A DNA stretch of 64,000 nt from Albugo candida. Lineage: Eukaryota > Oomycota > Peronosporomycetes > Albuginales. Made by a program: the position numbers and the translations under genes. Within the stretch, counting starts at the first letter, position 1. Each line of letters begins with the position of its first letter. Shown in pieces: positions 11,221-22,464 of the stretch. The notes beneath the pieces are model-generated. The model had not been told where the DNA came from. It ran no database searches and saw only the letters and a list, made by a program, of their open reading frames with translations. The stretch is from positions 286,938 through 350,937 of the forward strand of contig JBDOQK010000039.1 in NCBI GenBank assembly GCA_040437565.1, read 5' to 3'.

Positions 11221-11378
11221 GTGTCCTGGGGGGAGACAATCGAGCGATACGTCAAGTGCTATTGCCGTCAAATTGTTGTAAGAGATCAGTTCTGCACTGA
11301 GCATTCATTAAAGTTAGGAGTTCTTATCCCATCTTTTCATTTACTCTCCGACTTACAACTGAAGAATGTCATGCCTTT

Positions 11379-12056
11379 GTGGAACCGAAGAATATGCTCA
11401 TATCGTTCTATGCTGATGGAGTATACACATTTAGACTCAAACAGGGCATAAGTAACATATTTGCGTTAGACGGTGACAGAAAGCAATACTTGGAGCTTTT
11501 TGCAAGTCGAATTCTTTTCAGTCAAGTTGGCAATTACGATACTGAAGTGGTGAAACATACAGTTGCAGAAACATGGATCCTTAGCCAACCCTTCGATGGC
11601 GATGGAGGTGTGTTGAAAAAAAATGGATTTAAAGTAATGTTTTTCTTTTTAAAGCCGATTTGGGAACAGGAGCTGCGAAAGGAACTTTTACCGCGAGATA
11701 GACCAATTGGGACTATTCAGCGCTCAACAAGTAGTCTCCGTGTCAGCAGAACAACATCCTTTAGGTACAATGGTGAGAGTTCTGACGCAACGTTCATGAG
11801 TAGCCAGAGANNNNNNNNNNNNNNNNNNNNNNNNNNNNNNNNNNNNNNNNNNNNNNNNNNNNNNNNNNNNNNNNNNNNNNNNNNNNNNNNNNNNNNNNNN
11901 NNNNNNNNNNGATGCATACGTATCCTGCTGAGATTACCCCGTTTTTGGTTGCCTGGTGCAATTATACGATCACACAGTCATGCTGCATATGTTGATCTGG
12001 CTTGTAGCAGAGTCATTGCTGGATACGTGAAGCTGGCTTGTTTGTGGGCTACCTAG
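11379..12056 (+). CDS. unrecognised protein fragment across a gap
   Basis: A frame open for about 430 bp before the gap starts near EPKNMLISFYADGVYTF and includes ISNIFALDGDRKQYLE and a serine/arginine-rich end (STSSLRVSRTTSF). The 100-N gap at 11811-11910 interrupts it. Open sequence continues after the gap, but its frame cannot be tied to the first part. Possible upstream exon sequence lies at 11221-11340. An open frame of this length in AT-leaning DNA suggests a real exon. I recognise no family. Confidence 0.4.
   Translation: MEPKNMLISFYADGVYTFRLKQGISNIFALDGDRKQYLELFASRILFSQVGNYDTEVVKHTVAETWILSQPFDGDGGVLKKNGFKVMFFFLKPIWEQELRKELLPRDRPIGTIQRSTSSLRVSRTTSFRYNGESSDATFMSSQRXXXXXXXXXXXXXXXXXXXXXXXXXXXXXXXXXXCIRILLRLPRFWLPGAIIRSHSHAAYVDLACSRVIAGYVKLACLWAT
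11811..11910. other. 100-N assembly gap
   Basis: Fixed-length N run. The flanks are not repeats of each other. Confidence 0.99.
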
Positions 12057-12484
12057 AATGGTATCTAGAATACTTGAATCTGCTGAATACCACCTCAAAA
12101 CTCTTTGCTCAAGTCTGAACGAGCTCCACATCCAATTCCGTATCCACCCACACGTCCATATCCATGCCCAGCTCCAGCTCCCACAATTGCTGCAACCGAA
12201 GTGCACTTACACTGAGTACCAACGAGATTGATTCAGCTTACTTTGTCTTGTTGCCACAAGTATGTGAACCATCGAGAAAGGTCTTGCACAGGTAGCTCTC
12301 AACGTAAGAGAGGCGGCATATAGCATGTGTATCTTTATCTAACTAGCTTGATCATGTACCAGCTTTAGTTCCATGGAGAAACATGAAGTGTAGTGAGAAA
12401 TCATTATATTACAATATTAATCAATTGCGAATTAGCAGCGTATGCACACAGCATACCTCGAGTTTCAGTGAGTAGCGTCTCTAT

Positions 12485-12780
12485 TGTTAGGCGATACGGT
12501 TTCTGACAGGTAGTCAGGAGTTGAGTTTCAACTGGAAGACCCATTACAGGTAAATTCCGACCTTGCCTGAACGGCTGTTTGTTGGCAACAGGATAGATGA
12601 GGCGAGGAGAGGGGGTCACCACGTGGGATCAGACGGGCGTCATGTGAAACCTCACATTCTCAAGCTTCTAATGCCGTTGCACATCCATGTTGTGATGTTG
12701 ACAAACAAGGCCAATGCTAAATACATTTTACTTTTATTTCTTCCTCCATTGCATGAACAACAATTTGAATACATTCAGCA
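12485..12780 (+). repeat. 5' LTR of the 12.5-kb Copia-type element
   Basis: Begins TGTTAG and ends TTCAGCA. It aligns by eye along its length with 14891-15163 and with the reverse complement of about 63425-63713. Confidence 0.7.
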
Positions 12781-13170
12781 GGTTATGAGCCCAAAGAACG
12801 TGTCGTCGGCGCAGCTTGTCAAGCTACACCCGCTGTTGTGTTCGATAGTTAGGATACGACAAATGACCAAGAATTGGAAGAAAAGTCGGCAGTGCCCGCG
12901 GCGGTACTGGTCAAGATGCTCGCCATGCTTGGTGACTTGTCGGTGTAGGATGGAATTCTCGCGGGCCGGACAAGCACAACAACATCGCAAGGAACCAGCG
13001 GAGTCAAGCACTTTTGTTTCGGTTTTGGGATCAGCGGCAGGTATTATCCGCAGACTTTGAAGGATACCCTCTTCCAACCGTTCGCCAAATAGTTCGCCAA
13101 ATTTATCGTCGGCCACCTACTTTGGTGCTCGACCACCAGTTTATGCTGGAAATATGGCTGACCCACCGGC

Positions 13171-13662
13171 TCAGGTGGATGGTAACTATGGAATGGGTCA
13201 GAGACCTGAGTGAGCCTTCATGGACAGGGTGCACATGCAGGAGTGTACCCAGGTATGCGTACATCAGGTCCTAGTTATTACCAACCTGGGCACCCGAAGG
13301 CGCACCGGATCCTCGCCAACGAAATTGGCACTGCATCCTTTCGACGGAAAGAAACTCACTCTATCGNNNNNNNNNNNNNNNNNNNNNNNNNNNNNNNNNN
13401 NNNNNNNNNNNNNNNNNNNNNNNNNNNNNNNNNNNNNNNNNNNNNNNNNNNNNNNNNNNNNNNNNNTCAGGTGGATGGTAACTATGGAATGGGTCAGAGA
13501 CCTGAGTGAGCCTTCATGGACAGGGTGCACATGCAGGAGTGTACCCAGGTATGCGTACATCAGGTCCTAGTTATTACCAACCTGGGCACCCGAAGGCGCA
13601 CCGGATCCTCGCCAACGAAATTGGCACTGCATCCTTTCGACGGAAAGAAACTCACTCTATCG
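13171..13662. repeat. unmerged contig overlap around gap 13367-13466
   Basis: 13171-13366 (196 bp) is repeated as 13467-13662. The first copy stops exactly at the gap and the second starts exactly after it. This dovetail is the signature of two contig ends that overlap but were scaffolded with a default gap. Confidence 0.9.
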
Positions 13663-14890
13663 TGGACTTGGTAGTGGGTTTATTGGATGGGGAAAAGAAT
13701 TTTTGCGACAAGTTGGTTTCTCCCTGATTTTGAGTGTCCTGAAGACATCAAGGTTGATGTTCTTTGGTCAACACCTTGCAGGAATTGCACAGAAGTATTG
13801 TAGTCGGCCGGTGGAAACTTGGTGGACTGAGAGTCAGACCTTGAAGCCTGCTGTGCAAAGATTGCTCCAAAGTTTCTCTACCAAGAGAACGCCTGCATAG
13901 AGCATGAAGCTGTTTATTGCGCCCAAGTCATCACAGCGTAGCTGGAAAGAAATTTTTTTGTTCCTGACAGCTGTGAGTGACGTATCCGGAGACGAGGAAA
14001 ACCATGTCTTGAACAACATGGTCCACTATGCTGATACAACAATGCATGGGAAAGACCTTATCGTCACTTGGGAAAAGGATGCGTGTTGTTTGCTCTTCGC
14101 TTTCAAAGGATGCGATGCGCACGACGATGTTGTCCGGTTTGGACCGGAATAGGGTTGACTACCTACGAAAGGCTGAAGAGCTCGGCCAATTTGCACAATC
14201 ACGGAGTTCGACGTTCGAGTCAACCATTTACCAAATATAGAGCTATCTGGTCGCGGGGAAGCTAGTTAGAGGACTTTTGCCATTACAGCTGTAGAGTGGA
14301 TGTTACGATTCTTAGATGTATGGATCGAATCCTGACAGATTACTATCACTTGCCTGGTTGTTTATCTCACTCCGGAGCTTTCGTTGCGTCAATATGTTCC
14401 AAGATGCCTATCTTCTCGATTTCAAAGTTAAAACTGTGTTTTGGCGCTTTCCTGAAATGCACCGTCTTCTCTGATTACGCTGAGAAAAGGTCGTGAGTCT
14501 TGCCATGATACATGCATTAGATACTTCTTAGTGCGTCTGCTGAATATCATGTATCTTTTTCTCATTCCGTTCACGCATAGGCACGAGCGTCTCTTCCACT
14601 TTCTCTATAAACACGTCATCGCACACGAGGGTTATTCGTCGAGCGATGATGGCCGACTTGCAGACAAAGTCGTTTCCTACACCAAGATTTCTACCGCGAG
14701 CGCGAAACATGTCGACATTCGTTTCAAATTCATCTGTCACTACGCTCAAGCTAGAGTCGTGCAGCCAAGCTTTTTCAAGTCTAATGATACGATGACGTAT
14801 CTGCTGACTAAGGCACTACCAGCGCCAAGGATCTCGTGCCTGCTTGGGGTGTATAAGTTAAAGCTGATCCAAGATGACGTCGAGGAGGAG

Positions 14891-15163
14891 TGTTAGACGA
14901 TACCGTTTTATGACAAGTCGTCAAGGGCTTAAGTTTCAACTGAAAGACCCATCACAGGTAAAGTTCTACCTTACCTGGACGCTATTTGGTGACAACATGA
15001 CAGATAGGGTGAGAAGAGACGGGCCCTACGTGGGACCAGACGGACGTCATGTGAAAATTGACAAGTTGCATGTTGTAGTGCTGACAAAAAAGGTTACTGC
15101 TAAATATTTTTTACTTTTCTTTCTGCCTCTATTGCAACAAGCGCATGTCGCATACATTCAACA
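14891..15163 (+). repeat. 3' LTR of the 12.5-kb Copia-type element
   Basis: Begins TGTTAGACGATACC right after a purine tract and ends CATTCAACA. Its outer end lies inside the reading frame of the minus-strand gene at 15.1-16.3 kb. Confidence 0.7.
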
Positions 15164-16267
15164 TATGTCTCTTGCAGGAATTCTTCGAGCTCCAAGATAT
15201 CAGCCTCCTCATCCTCATACTCCACCAACGAACGGTTTCAGCGTCTTCCGCGTCCATCGCAAGGCCTTCTTCAATTTCTCGAAACGCTTCGACCTGCTTC
15301 ATATGTTCGTCAATCGCCACATCCAGTTGTGCGATAAGATTCGCACTCCATAGCTCGAAACCTAATTCGGGCAGGATCGTGATCTTCGTCGTGTCAACAG
15401 GTTCCTTGGGTGACACCGGTCCGACGCAAACTATCGCTTTAGCGGACCCGTTCATGTGTGTTGATCCGGACCATAATTTGATGGTCTTCGTCACCGAGTG
15501 GAGTAGACGCGCGACCATAGAAATGGTTTCTTGCGCTAGTTTTGTCAACTATCCAATATGTTGCTTGGTTAAAAATGAGCCTGATTCTGTCGGAAGGACG
15601 AGGACACACCAGGTNNNNNNNNNNNNNNNNNNNNNNNNNNNNNNNNNNNNNNNNNNNNNNNNNNNNNNNNNNNNNNNNNNNNNNNNNNNNNNNNNNNNNN
15701 NNNNNNNNNNNNNNCAAGTTGCATGTTGTAGTGCTGACAAAAAAGGTTACTGCTAAATATTTTTTACTTTTCTTTCTGCCTCTATTGCAACAAGCGCATG
15801 TCGCATACATTCAACATATGTCTCTTGCAGGAATTCTTCGAGCTCCAAGATATCAGCCTCCTCATCCTCATACTCCACCAACGAACGGTTTCAGCGTCTT
15901 CCGCGTCCATCGCAAGGCCTTCTTCAATTTCTCGAAACGCTTCGACCTGCTTCATATGTTCGTCAATCGCCACATCCAGTTGTGCGATAAGATTCGCACT
16001 CCATAGCTCGAAACCTAATTCGGGCAGGATCGTGATCTTCGTCGTGTCAACAGGTTCCTTGGGTGACACCGGTCCGACGCAAACTATCGCTTTAGCGGAC
16101 CCGTTCATGTGTGTTGATCCGGACCATAATTTGATGGTCTTCGTCACCGAGTGGAGTAGACGCGCGACCATAGAAATGGTTTCTTGCGCTAGTTTTGTCA
16201 ACTATCCAATATGTTGCTTGGTTAAAAATGAGCCTGATTCTGTCGGAAGGACGAGGACACACCAGGT
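15062..16267. repeat. unmerged contig overlap around gap 15615-15714
   Basis: 15062-15614 (553 bp) reappears as 15715-16267 in the same orientation, with both ends at the gap edges. It makes part of the 3' LTR and most of the minus-strand gene appear twice. Confidence 0.9.
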
Positions 16268-16307
16268 CATTTTCCTTCATCTCCATGCTTAGAGACCAGG
16301 ATTCCAT
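15129..16307 (-). CDS. unrecognised minus-strand gene whose 3' end lies in an LTR
   Basis: Exon 1 begins at ATG 16307 (MESWSLSMEMKENDL). A phase-0 GT-AG intron, GTGTGT to GGATAG, joins it to a frame encoding LTKLAQETISMVARLLHSVT... and ending in an acidic stretch (EEGLAMDAEDAET). The full exon 2 is seen in either copy: 16201-15782 after the gap, 15548-15129 before it. Because of the contig overlap these are one locus. Predicted length is about 150 aa. The last about 11 codons and the stop derive from the Copia-type LTR that ends at 15163. The original C-terminus may have been an acidic region in another frame (EYEDEEADILELEEFL), so the gene may be truncated or altered by the insertion. No domain is recognised. 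Confidence 0.5.
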
Positions 16308-16309
16308 AC

Positions 16310-16840
16310 CAACTTCTGATGGCTTCCTGAAATGTACGTCCCTTTCTCATCACCATATATGGTAAACTTTGATGGGCTTGCAAATCATATTATGGAATGT
16401 ACTCCGCCTTTATCTTTCCAGCAAGAGATAGTGTGTTCCATGATATGATACAGAAGATCCTCACGTTATATGCCATATCATCGGACACACTATGTCTAGT
16501 TGTTAAAATATAGGCAGAGTACGTATTATATTATGGTATAAGCAAATAGAGCGAATGCAGTATGCGCTAGTGTAGAACATTACAGAATTGGAAAGTTAGC
16601 GTTACGAACGCAATTAATAAAGCACCCGACATTCTTTATTTTTCATACCGAAAGCTTCGTTTCATGTTATGTAACAGCTAAATAGAAATGAAAATCTTAG
16701 GATTTTTGTGACGTAAAAAAGCAAGTGCAACATCTTCGTTCAGTTTTTCCTCCGCTGCTTCATTGCCTTCCTAAAATACGTGGTCATACAAAGTTTTCAC
16801 GATCGACACATACTGTACATAGGTGGTACCTCTTCCAATA
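16310..16840. other. intergenic, no feature seen
   Basis: About 530 bp between the start of the unknown minus-strand gene and the 3' end of AAR2. AT-rich, with an imperfect inverted repeat near 16440-16500 (ATGATATGATACAGA / ATATGCCATATCAT). No gene. Confidence 0.5.
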
Positions 16841-19474
16841 TTACAAGTGTTGGATCGAATTCAGTTTTGACGCTCTGATTAGAGCCAAAAGATGAGAAGA
16901 ATTGGCAGCGCTCTTCCATAAATACGCGCATTTTGATTCCATAATCTCGCAACTACAGAGATCTCCTGAGAAGAGTACGCTTTCCGGAGGAAATTCAAGT
17001 TGTACCTTGAAGTCAAGGCTTTTGTTTTCCAGCAATTCAAAGAACGATGCCAAAATAATTCGAAGAAAATTCCCGTCTGTCAATTCGCTGGTAAAAAAAT
17101 CTTCTGGAACCTATTCTTACCCATTAGGTGACGAAATATGCTGGTCTATATGATAGAGCTTCTAAACCTTTTGAAGTTGCGCGAAGAGAACCCTGCAAAA
17201 TGCCTTAAATAGCGAGACATGCGTCTCGAGTGCGCTTTCACATGAGCACATTAGCGTCAAGATCTGAATCATATAGAATTAACGGTTTGATGTGAAGAGC
17301 ATCAGCACACCTCTCGCCATTGATTGAATGCCGCAAAAGATGATAGCTGTAAGAAAATCAGAAACGATAGCTGTAATTCGCCAAGCAACTCGAATCCGTT
17401 CCCCCCAAATTTTTGCTCAATCACCTCTAACAACATGGTACTGAAATACACCACGTAACAAATCAGGATCTTGAGACTACATGACTCAATCAAGTAACAC
17501 TACCTTCGATCCATGTAGTACGAGGTACATTCCTTTCCTGCCAGACCCGCTTTTCGGATCGATATGCGCGTAAATGATGGTGTATTTGGAGATGATTGAG
17601 ATGCACCATCAGTGTCGACCTCAGTTGATGGTGGGCTGAGAGACTGCGAACGATTTGGCGTAGAGTCTCCAGGTAAAATTATCATGTCAGGCACAATTTC
17701 GCATCGCTGGAGATTCAAAACAACATCAGGCACCATCCTGAAAGTGAAATCATAAGATGGTTTTACTTTCAGAACAGACAATGTGATATATTTGGACAGC
17801 TGTTGCCATGTTCTGTAGTGATTGTGTGGATACGGTCCGAGCTTACCATCCAGTTGGAATGTTCTAGCAGCCTCTACGCACATTATAGTATCTATGCAAC
17901 TGAGATATAGTTCGGAAATGAGTGCACACCTTCTAAATACTGCTTGTTCACCATGTCGGATGGAGTAGAAAGTTCTTCGTTCTCTGGTATCCATGCTTTG
18001 ACAACGACTTGCCTCGGGGAAGTAATGTTCATAAAAAATGCTTTTCGAAAACCATATTCATCTTCTTTCGNNNNNNNNNNNNNNNNNNNNNNNNNNNNNN
18101 NNNNNNNNNNNNNNNNNNNNNNNNNNNNNNNNNNNNNNNNNNNNNNNNNNNNNNNNNNNNNNNNNNNNNNCAAGTTGTACCTTGAAGTCAAGGCTTTTGT
18201 TTTCCAGCAATTCAAAGAACGATGCCAAAATAATTCGAAGAAAATTCCCGTCTGTCAATTCGCTGGTAAAAAAATCTTCTGGAACCTATTCTTACCCATT
18301 AGGTGACGAAATATGCTGGTCTATATGATAGAGCTTCTAAACCTTTTGAAGTTGCGCGAAGAGAACCCTGCAAAATGCCTTAAATAGCGAGACATGCGTC
18401 TCGAGTGCGCTTTCACATGAGCACATTAGCGTCAAGATCTGAATCATATAGAATTAACGGTTTGATGTGAAGAGCATCAGCACACCTCTCGCCATTGATT
18501 GAATGCCGCAAAAGATGATAGCTGTAAGAAAATCAGAAACGATAGCTGTAATTCGCCAAGCAACTCGAATCCGTTCCCCCCAAATTTTTGCTCAATCACC
18601 TCTAACAACATGGTACTGAAATACACCACGTAACAAATCAGGATCTTGAGACTACATGACTCAATCAAGTAACACTACCTTCGATCCATGTAGTACGAGG
18701 TACATTCCTTTCCTGCCAGATCCGCTTTTCGGATCGATATGCGCGTAAATGATGGTGTATTTGGAGATGATTGAGATGCACCATCAGTGTCGACCTCAGT
18801 TGATGGTGGGCTGAGAGACTGCGAACGATTTGGCGTAGAGTCTCCAGGTAAAATTATCATGTCAGGCACAATTTCGCATCGCTGGAGATTCAAAACAACA
18901 TCAGGCACCATCCTGAAAGTGAAATCATAAGATGGTTTTACTTTCAGAACAGACAATGTGATATATTTGGACAGCTGTTGCCATGTTCTGTAGTGATTGT
19001 GTGGATACGGTCCGAGCTTACCATCCAGTTGGAATGTTCTAGCAGCCTCTACGCACATTATAGTATCTATGCAACTGAGATATAGTTCGGAAATGAGTGC
19101 ACACCTTCTAAATACTGCTTGTTCACCATGTCGGATGGAGTAGAAAGTTCTTCGTTCTCTGGTATCCATGCTTTGACAACGACTTGCCTCGGGGAAGTAA
19201 TGTTCATAAAAAATGCTTTTCGAAAACCATATTCATCTTCTTTCGGTCGAAAGATGACTAAATGAAGACCTACTGGAATGAATTTCATACCCTGGAACTG
19301 TGGACCAGTCCGAAAAATCTCATAATCGACACCAAATTCGGTGCAAAGAGGGACATCCAGGCAGATTAGGAAGCCACTAGCGGAATCAGAGCTTGCATTT
19401 CTGTTCGTCTGTTTGGTATCGCTAAGTGTGGATGTGTACTGACACTTGAAACAATCAGCAAGTGCGCTACTCAT
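16841..19474 (-). CDS. AAR2: AAR2 splicing factor (single locus, partly shown twice)
   Basis: AAR2 binds Prp8 in cytoplasmic U5 snRNP assembly and blocks Brr2 until nuclear maturation. The N-terminal part (MSSALADCF... then GFLICLDVPLCTEFGVDYE, the IPVGLHLV stretch) is at 19474 to about 19104. Next comes LDGKLGPYPHNHYRTWQQLSKYIT, typical of AAR2, ending 18675. The helical C-terminal domain (FGGNGFELLGELQLSFLIFL; LMCSCESALETHVSLFKAF) lies in the next exons. The last exon with ELTDGNFLRIILASFFELL ends at 16841. At least five short introns separate them; one splice joins QYLE to DTIMC and one joins MDR to SLKIL. Sequence 16996-18070 repeats as 18171-19245 through contig overlap, so the middle exons appear in both copies. 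Confidence 0.9.
16996..19245. repeat. unmerged contig overlap around gap 18071-18170 inside AAR2
   Basis: 16996-18070 (1075 bp) equals 18171-19245. I noticed one difference, C at 17546 against T at 18721, which changes Gly to Asp in the AAR2 frame. This fits allelic variation or an error that blocked merging. It is not a gene duplication, because both repeat ends coincide with gap edges. Confidence 0.92.
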
Positions 19475-19544
19475 CGGCGCTCTTTTTTATATTATACTTA
19501 TGTTGACACATTGTCAAAAGTACAAACATCCAATCACATTACAA

Positions 19545-20198
19545 TTATAATGACACTATCATCCAGTAGAAAAACGTCAGGAATGTTAAAATTGCGTTCA
19601 TATGAAAACTGACAATGCGTCCAGACGATGACGCTTGCACAGACTTTTCTTGAATGAAAGCCTCATTTTTTTGTGATTCCGGTGCAGCGATAGATTCTGA
19701 GTCATTGTTGTCAATAGTGGATCCTGCGGAATGATGCGATGATGAGGAATCTTCTCTCTGTACAGGTACCTCCAAAGTAAAATTCTGCACACTCATATTT
19801 GAGCAACGCAAGCCGGAAAGTGTGATTAAGCTCCAATTATTTCGTCTTCCTGGATGAGTTGGTTGAAAGTCTCGGTCTCGCGTAGATAGGATAGATACCC
19901 CAGAGCAGCACGGATCGCCCAATTCTTCTCCATTCGTGGCTCCATCATGATCCGAATCCAGCTCACACAATCTTTTAGTCCACGCAAGTCCTCCATCACG
20001 GAAATCTTTTCCAAAAGAATTCAACGGTCCTCCACCCTCTTCATTCTCATGACCAGCAGCTTGTGTGCCCTCAATTTGATCTCCATTCGGAATGCGATTG
20101 ACAAATTTCGGCAACGCCTCCGTCTTGTTATAGCGTACAATTGTTAACAATACCACAGAGAAGATCTGCCACCATGTATAATAAGAAAGAGTCTTCAT
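19545..20198 (-). CDS. secreted temptin-like domain protein, probably GPI-anchored
   Basis: 217 aa, single exon. The N-terminus is hydrophobic (YYTWWQIFSVVLLTIVRY), a likely signal peptide. The body matches the temptin-type module: FVNRIPNG near the start, an invariant-looking GHENEEGGGPLNSFGKDF, then the calcium-loop-like CELDSDHDGATNGEELGDPCC, then THPG. A Ser/Asp-rich stalk (REDSSSSHHSAGSTIDNNDSE) leads to a hydrophobic C-terminus (ILTFLTFFYWMIVSL), which suggests GPI attachment. Temptin was first described as a mollusc pheromone-complex protein. Related DUF-type modules occur widely in oomycete secretomes; the function here is unknown. It lies about 70 bp from the AAR2 start on the same strand. 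Confidence 0.75.
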   Translation of the reverse strand: MKTLSYYTWWQIFSVVLLTIVRYNKTEALPKFVNRIPNGDQIEGTQAAGHENEEGGGPLNSFGKDFRDGGLAWTKRLCELDSDHDGATNGEELGDPCCSGVSILSTRDRDFQPTHPGRRNNWSLITLSGLRCSNMSVQNFTLEVPVQREDSSSSHHSAGSTIDNNDSESIAAPESQKNEAFIQEKSVQASSSGRIVSFHMNAILTFLTFFYWMIVSL

Positions 20199-20355
20199 TA
20201 ATGAATAAAACGAACTTTTACACCTGCTGACTTGCTGAGAAGTGCCGATTTCTGAGGAAGAATCATAACCATGATAGAAACAGACCTCGCATTGTCACGA
20301 TCTTTCTCCTGTCTGGGTCCTAATCTAGGATTAAATACAAGGACCGTCGTTCAGA

Positions 20356-21617
20356 ATGGCACTGGCCGATGTGGATCAGTCCAAATGCATTGAGGTACGC
20401 CTAACGCGAATCGAAAATGTATTGTCGGAATTGGAAGCAGTATGGCGTGTAAAACAACACCTCTTAAAGTGCAGGGTGTCAAGCGCTGTCCTAAAAGTAG
20501 CGCCGAGAGATTGCTATTACCACTGGACCCTTCAGGAAAGAGCGTACGTATCAACCTGTATACGTTATCAGTAAATTCTAATAAAAGCAGTGCGTTTCTT
20601 GATTGCAATATTGAGCATCTATGCAAAAGTATCATTGTTGAAAACACGGCATATGCAAAGAAAAGCATAAATCATGCGTACGGTGGCCGATATTTGTGCA
20701 TCATGGTGCAGTATCAAGAAAGATTAGATGCAGAGCAATTGTCACGCTTTGTATGTGCTCTTGTCGCGAAGGAAACAGGAATAGCGGTGGCTCGNNNNNN
20801 NNNNNNNNNNNNNNNNNNNNNNNNNNNNNNNNNNNNNNNNNNNNNNNNNNNNNNNNNNNNNNNNNNNNNNNNNNNNNNNNNNNNNNNNNNNNNNAATGCA
20901 TTGAGGTACGCCTAACGCGAATCGAAAATGTATTGTCGGAATTGGAAGCAGTATGGCGTGTAAAACAACACCTCTTAAAGTGCAGGGTGTCAAGCGCTGT
21001 CCTAAAAGTAGCGCCGAGAGATTGCTATTACCACTGGACCCTTCAGGAAAGAGCGTACGTATCAACCTGTATACGTTATCAGTAAATTCTAATAAAAGCA
21101 GTGCGTTTCTTGATTGCAATATTGAGCATCTATGCAAAAGTATCATTGTTGAAAACACGGCATATGCAAAGAAAAGCATAAATCATGCGTACGGTGGCCG
21201 ATATTTGTGCATCATGGTGCAGTATCAAGAAAGATTAGATGCAGAGCAATTGTCACGCTTTGTATGTGCTCTTGTCGCGAAGGAAACAGGAATAGCGGTG
21301 GCTCGGAAATATTTCAGCTTTCAGCATGCTCCCAAAGATGTATGCGCCGAGCGAACGGGATTTGAGCATAATGGAGTATCTCCTTTCGGATCAAAACAAT
21401 TCTTCCCGGTAAATATGTACTATTTGATTATCGGCACGTGTATACTGAAACGATGTAAAAGGTGATTGCATCGGAGGAGATATTGAAAACAAGGTCTGGG
21501 TACGTTTGGCTCGGTGGAGGCGCTCCAAACTTCAAACTTAAAGTTGCTACTTCACAACTCGTCCGCGCGCTTGATGCTCAAGTTGCTCCAAATATTACCA
21601 GACTACGGATAAACTAG
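20356..21617 (+). CDS. YbaK/ProX-type aminoacyl-tRNA deacylase-like protein
   Basis: Three exons, about 216 aa: 20356-20543; then 20591 onward (complete only in the second copy, 21102-21408); then 21462-21617. Introns are 47 and 53 bp. The protein starts MALADVDQSKCIEVRLTRIE. It carries YYHWTLQERA/AFLDCNIEHLCKSIIVE, the core TGFEHNGVSPFGSKQFFPV and the terminal LGGGAPNFKLKVATSQLV. This is the fold and order of YbaK-domain proteins that hydrolyse mischarged tRNAs or act as their eukaryotic relatives. The start is in the first copy and the 3' end in the second, since 20384-20794 is repeated as 20895-21305 across the gap. It is divergent from the temptin-like gene (about 160 bp). Confidence 0.8.
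20384..21305. repeat. unmerged contig overlap around gap 20795-20894
   Basis: 20384-20794 (411 bp) equals 20895-21305, ending exactly at the gap edges. It duplicates most of YbaK exons 1 and 2 on paper only. Confidence 0.9.
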
Positions 21618-21714
21618 ACGATTCCAAACGTTTTGAAGTATATTGAAATGCAGTGCAGTTATCTTTTTTGGAAAAAATTGGAAATTCCTTGAAGTTGACC
21701 TCTCGCGAATAATA

Positions 21715-22047
21715 CTATCGTTTTTTGAAGCCATACTTCTTCCTTTCGTAAAATAAATCAGTCTTCGAACTACCCAGATTAACAATTTTTGGACAGCCAT
21801 CTCGATCGCCTTCAGCTCGTGTGCATTCATAACAATAGTAAGCATCTGAAATCCCAGGACCTCCGCAAATGACACAGCGACCTTGATAGGATCCATAATT
21901 ACACTCGTCACAGATCCGAACAAGTGTGTACGGACGAACATAAGAGTCACAAATTACGCACTTTCCGTCATCTTTCTCACACAGCCTACCAATTGCAACG
22001 CCTGGTTGTTTTCGGCACATAACTAAATCCGGGTGATGCTTTGCCAT
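21715..22047 (-). CDS. PHF5A: PHF5A/Rds3, SF3b subunit of U2 snRNP
   Basis: 110 aa in one exon, the normal length of this extremely conserved protein. It begins [20 protein letters not shown] and has the cysteine pairs CVICDS, ICDECN, CVICGG and YYCYECTR that form the knotted zinc sites. It ends in a basic tail ([12 protein letters not shown]). Role: part of the SF3b complex that recognises the branch-point region. It sits 98 bp from the 3' end of the convergent YbaK gene. With AAR2 nearby this makes two spliceosome genes within 6 kb, which may be chance. Confidence 0.96.
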   Translation of the reverse strand: MAKHHPDLVMCRKQPGVAIGRLCEKDDGKCVICDSYVRPYTLVRICDECNYGSYQGRCVICGGPGISDAYYCYECTRAEGDRDGCPKIVNLGSSKTDLFYERKKYGFKKR

Positions 22048-22464
22048 TTGGAACGGAACGACTGAAGTGTTCCCCTGTTTCTTATTACTTTTGATTGGCT
22101 GGAAATCATCGGATCAAAATACTGTTCAATCAAAAACGACTTTAAGAATTTAGTGACTTTTGTTTGGTGGAATTTTAGGCGTGGCTGCTTATTCAAATTG
22201 ATGTCGTCCACCCCAGCCTTGAGAATGAGGCTTTAATTGTGTATGCAGGGGAGATATATATTATAAGGGAGTGGCATAGGCAGTTTCTGTATGGTATAGT
22301 GAATCCTCATAACCCATTTTGCTCTATAATAAAACAAAGTGAAGAGCACCTAGACCGCGTTCTGCATACAAACTTGGAATACAAGAGAGCTAGCACACAA
22401 GGGTCTGACTTTGACTGAGTATAATATCAATTGTGTAAATCTCATTTTTCGGCACTGCTCAGCA
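22048..22464. promoter_or_regulatory. divergent promoter region between PHF5A and the HMG-box gene
   Basis: 417 bp between divergent start codons. It contains AT-rich patches (GGGGAGATATATATTATAAGG around 22248). No defined motif was confirmed. Confidence 0.4.

Larger units (their letters stand above)
12485..15163 (+). mobile_element. broken, internally deleted Copia-type LTR retroelement
   Basis: Fossil element on the plus strand. The 5' LTR is about 12485-12780 (TGTTAG...TTCAGCA). A primer-binding-like stretch follows immediately (GGTTATGAGCCCAA). A decayed gag region covers about 13000-14240. The end of an RNase H-like region covers about 14550-14885. A purine tract (GAGGAGGAG) precedes the 3' LTR at about 14891-15163. 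Most of pol is missing. The two LTRs differ at many positions and in length (296 and 273 bp), so it is not recent. The gag shares family-specific wording with the fragment at 62.5-63.7 kb. No clean target-site duplication is visible. About 200 bp of gag is shown twice because of the contig overlap at the 13367 gap. It is broken in many places. Confidence 0.75.

Noticed and set aside
16996-19245. Tandem duplication of AAR2 middle exons
   Set aside because: Same dovetail pattern at gap 18071-18170, with only one base difference noticed; best read as one locus.
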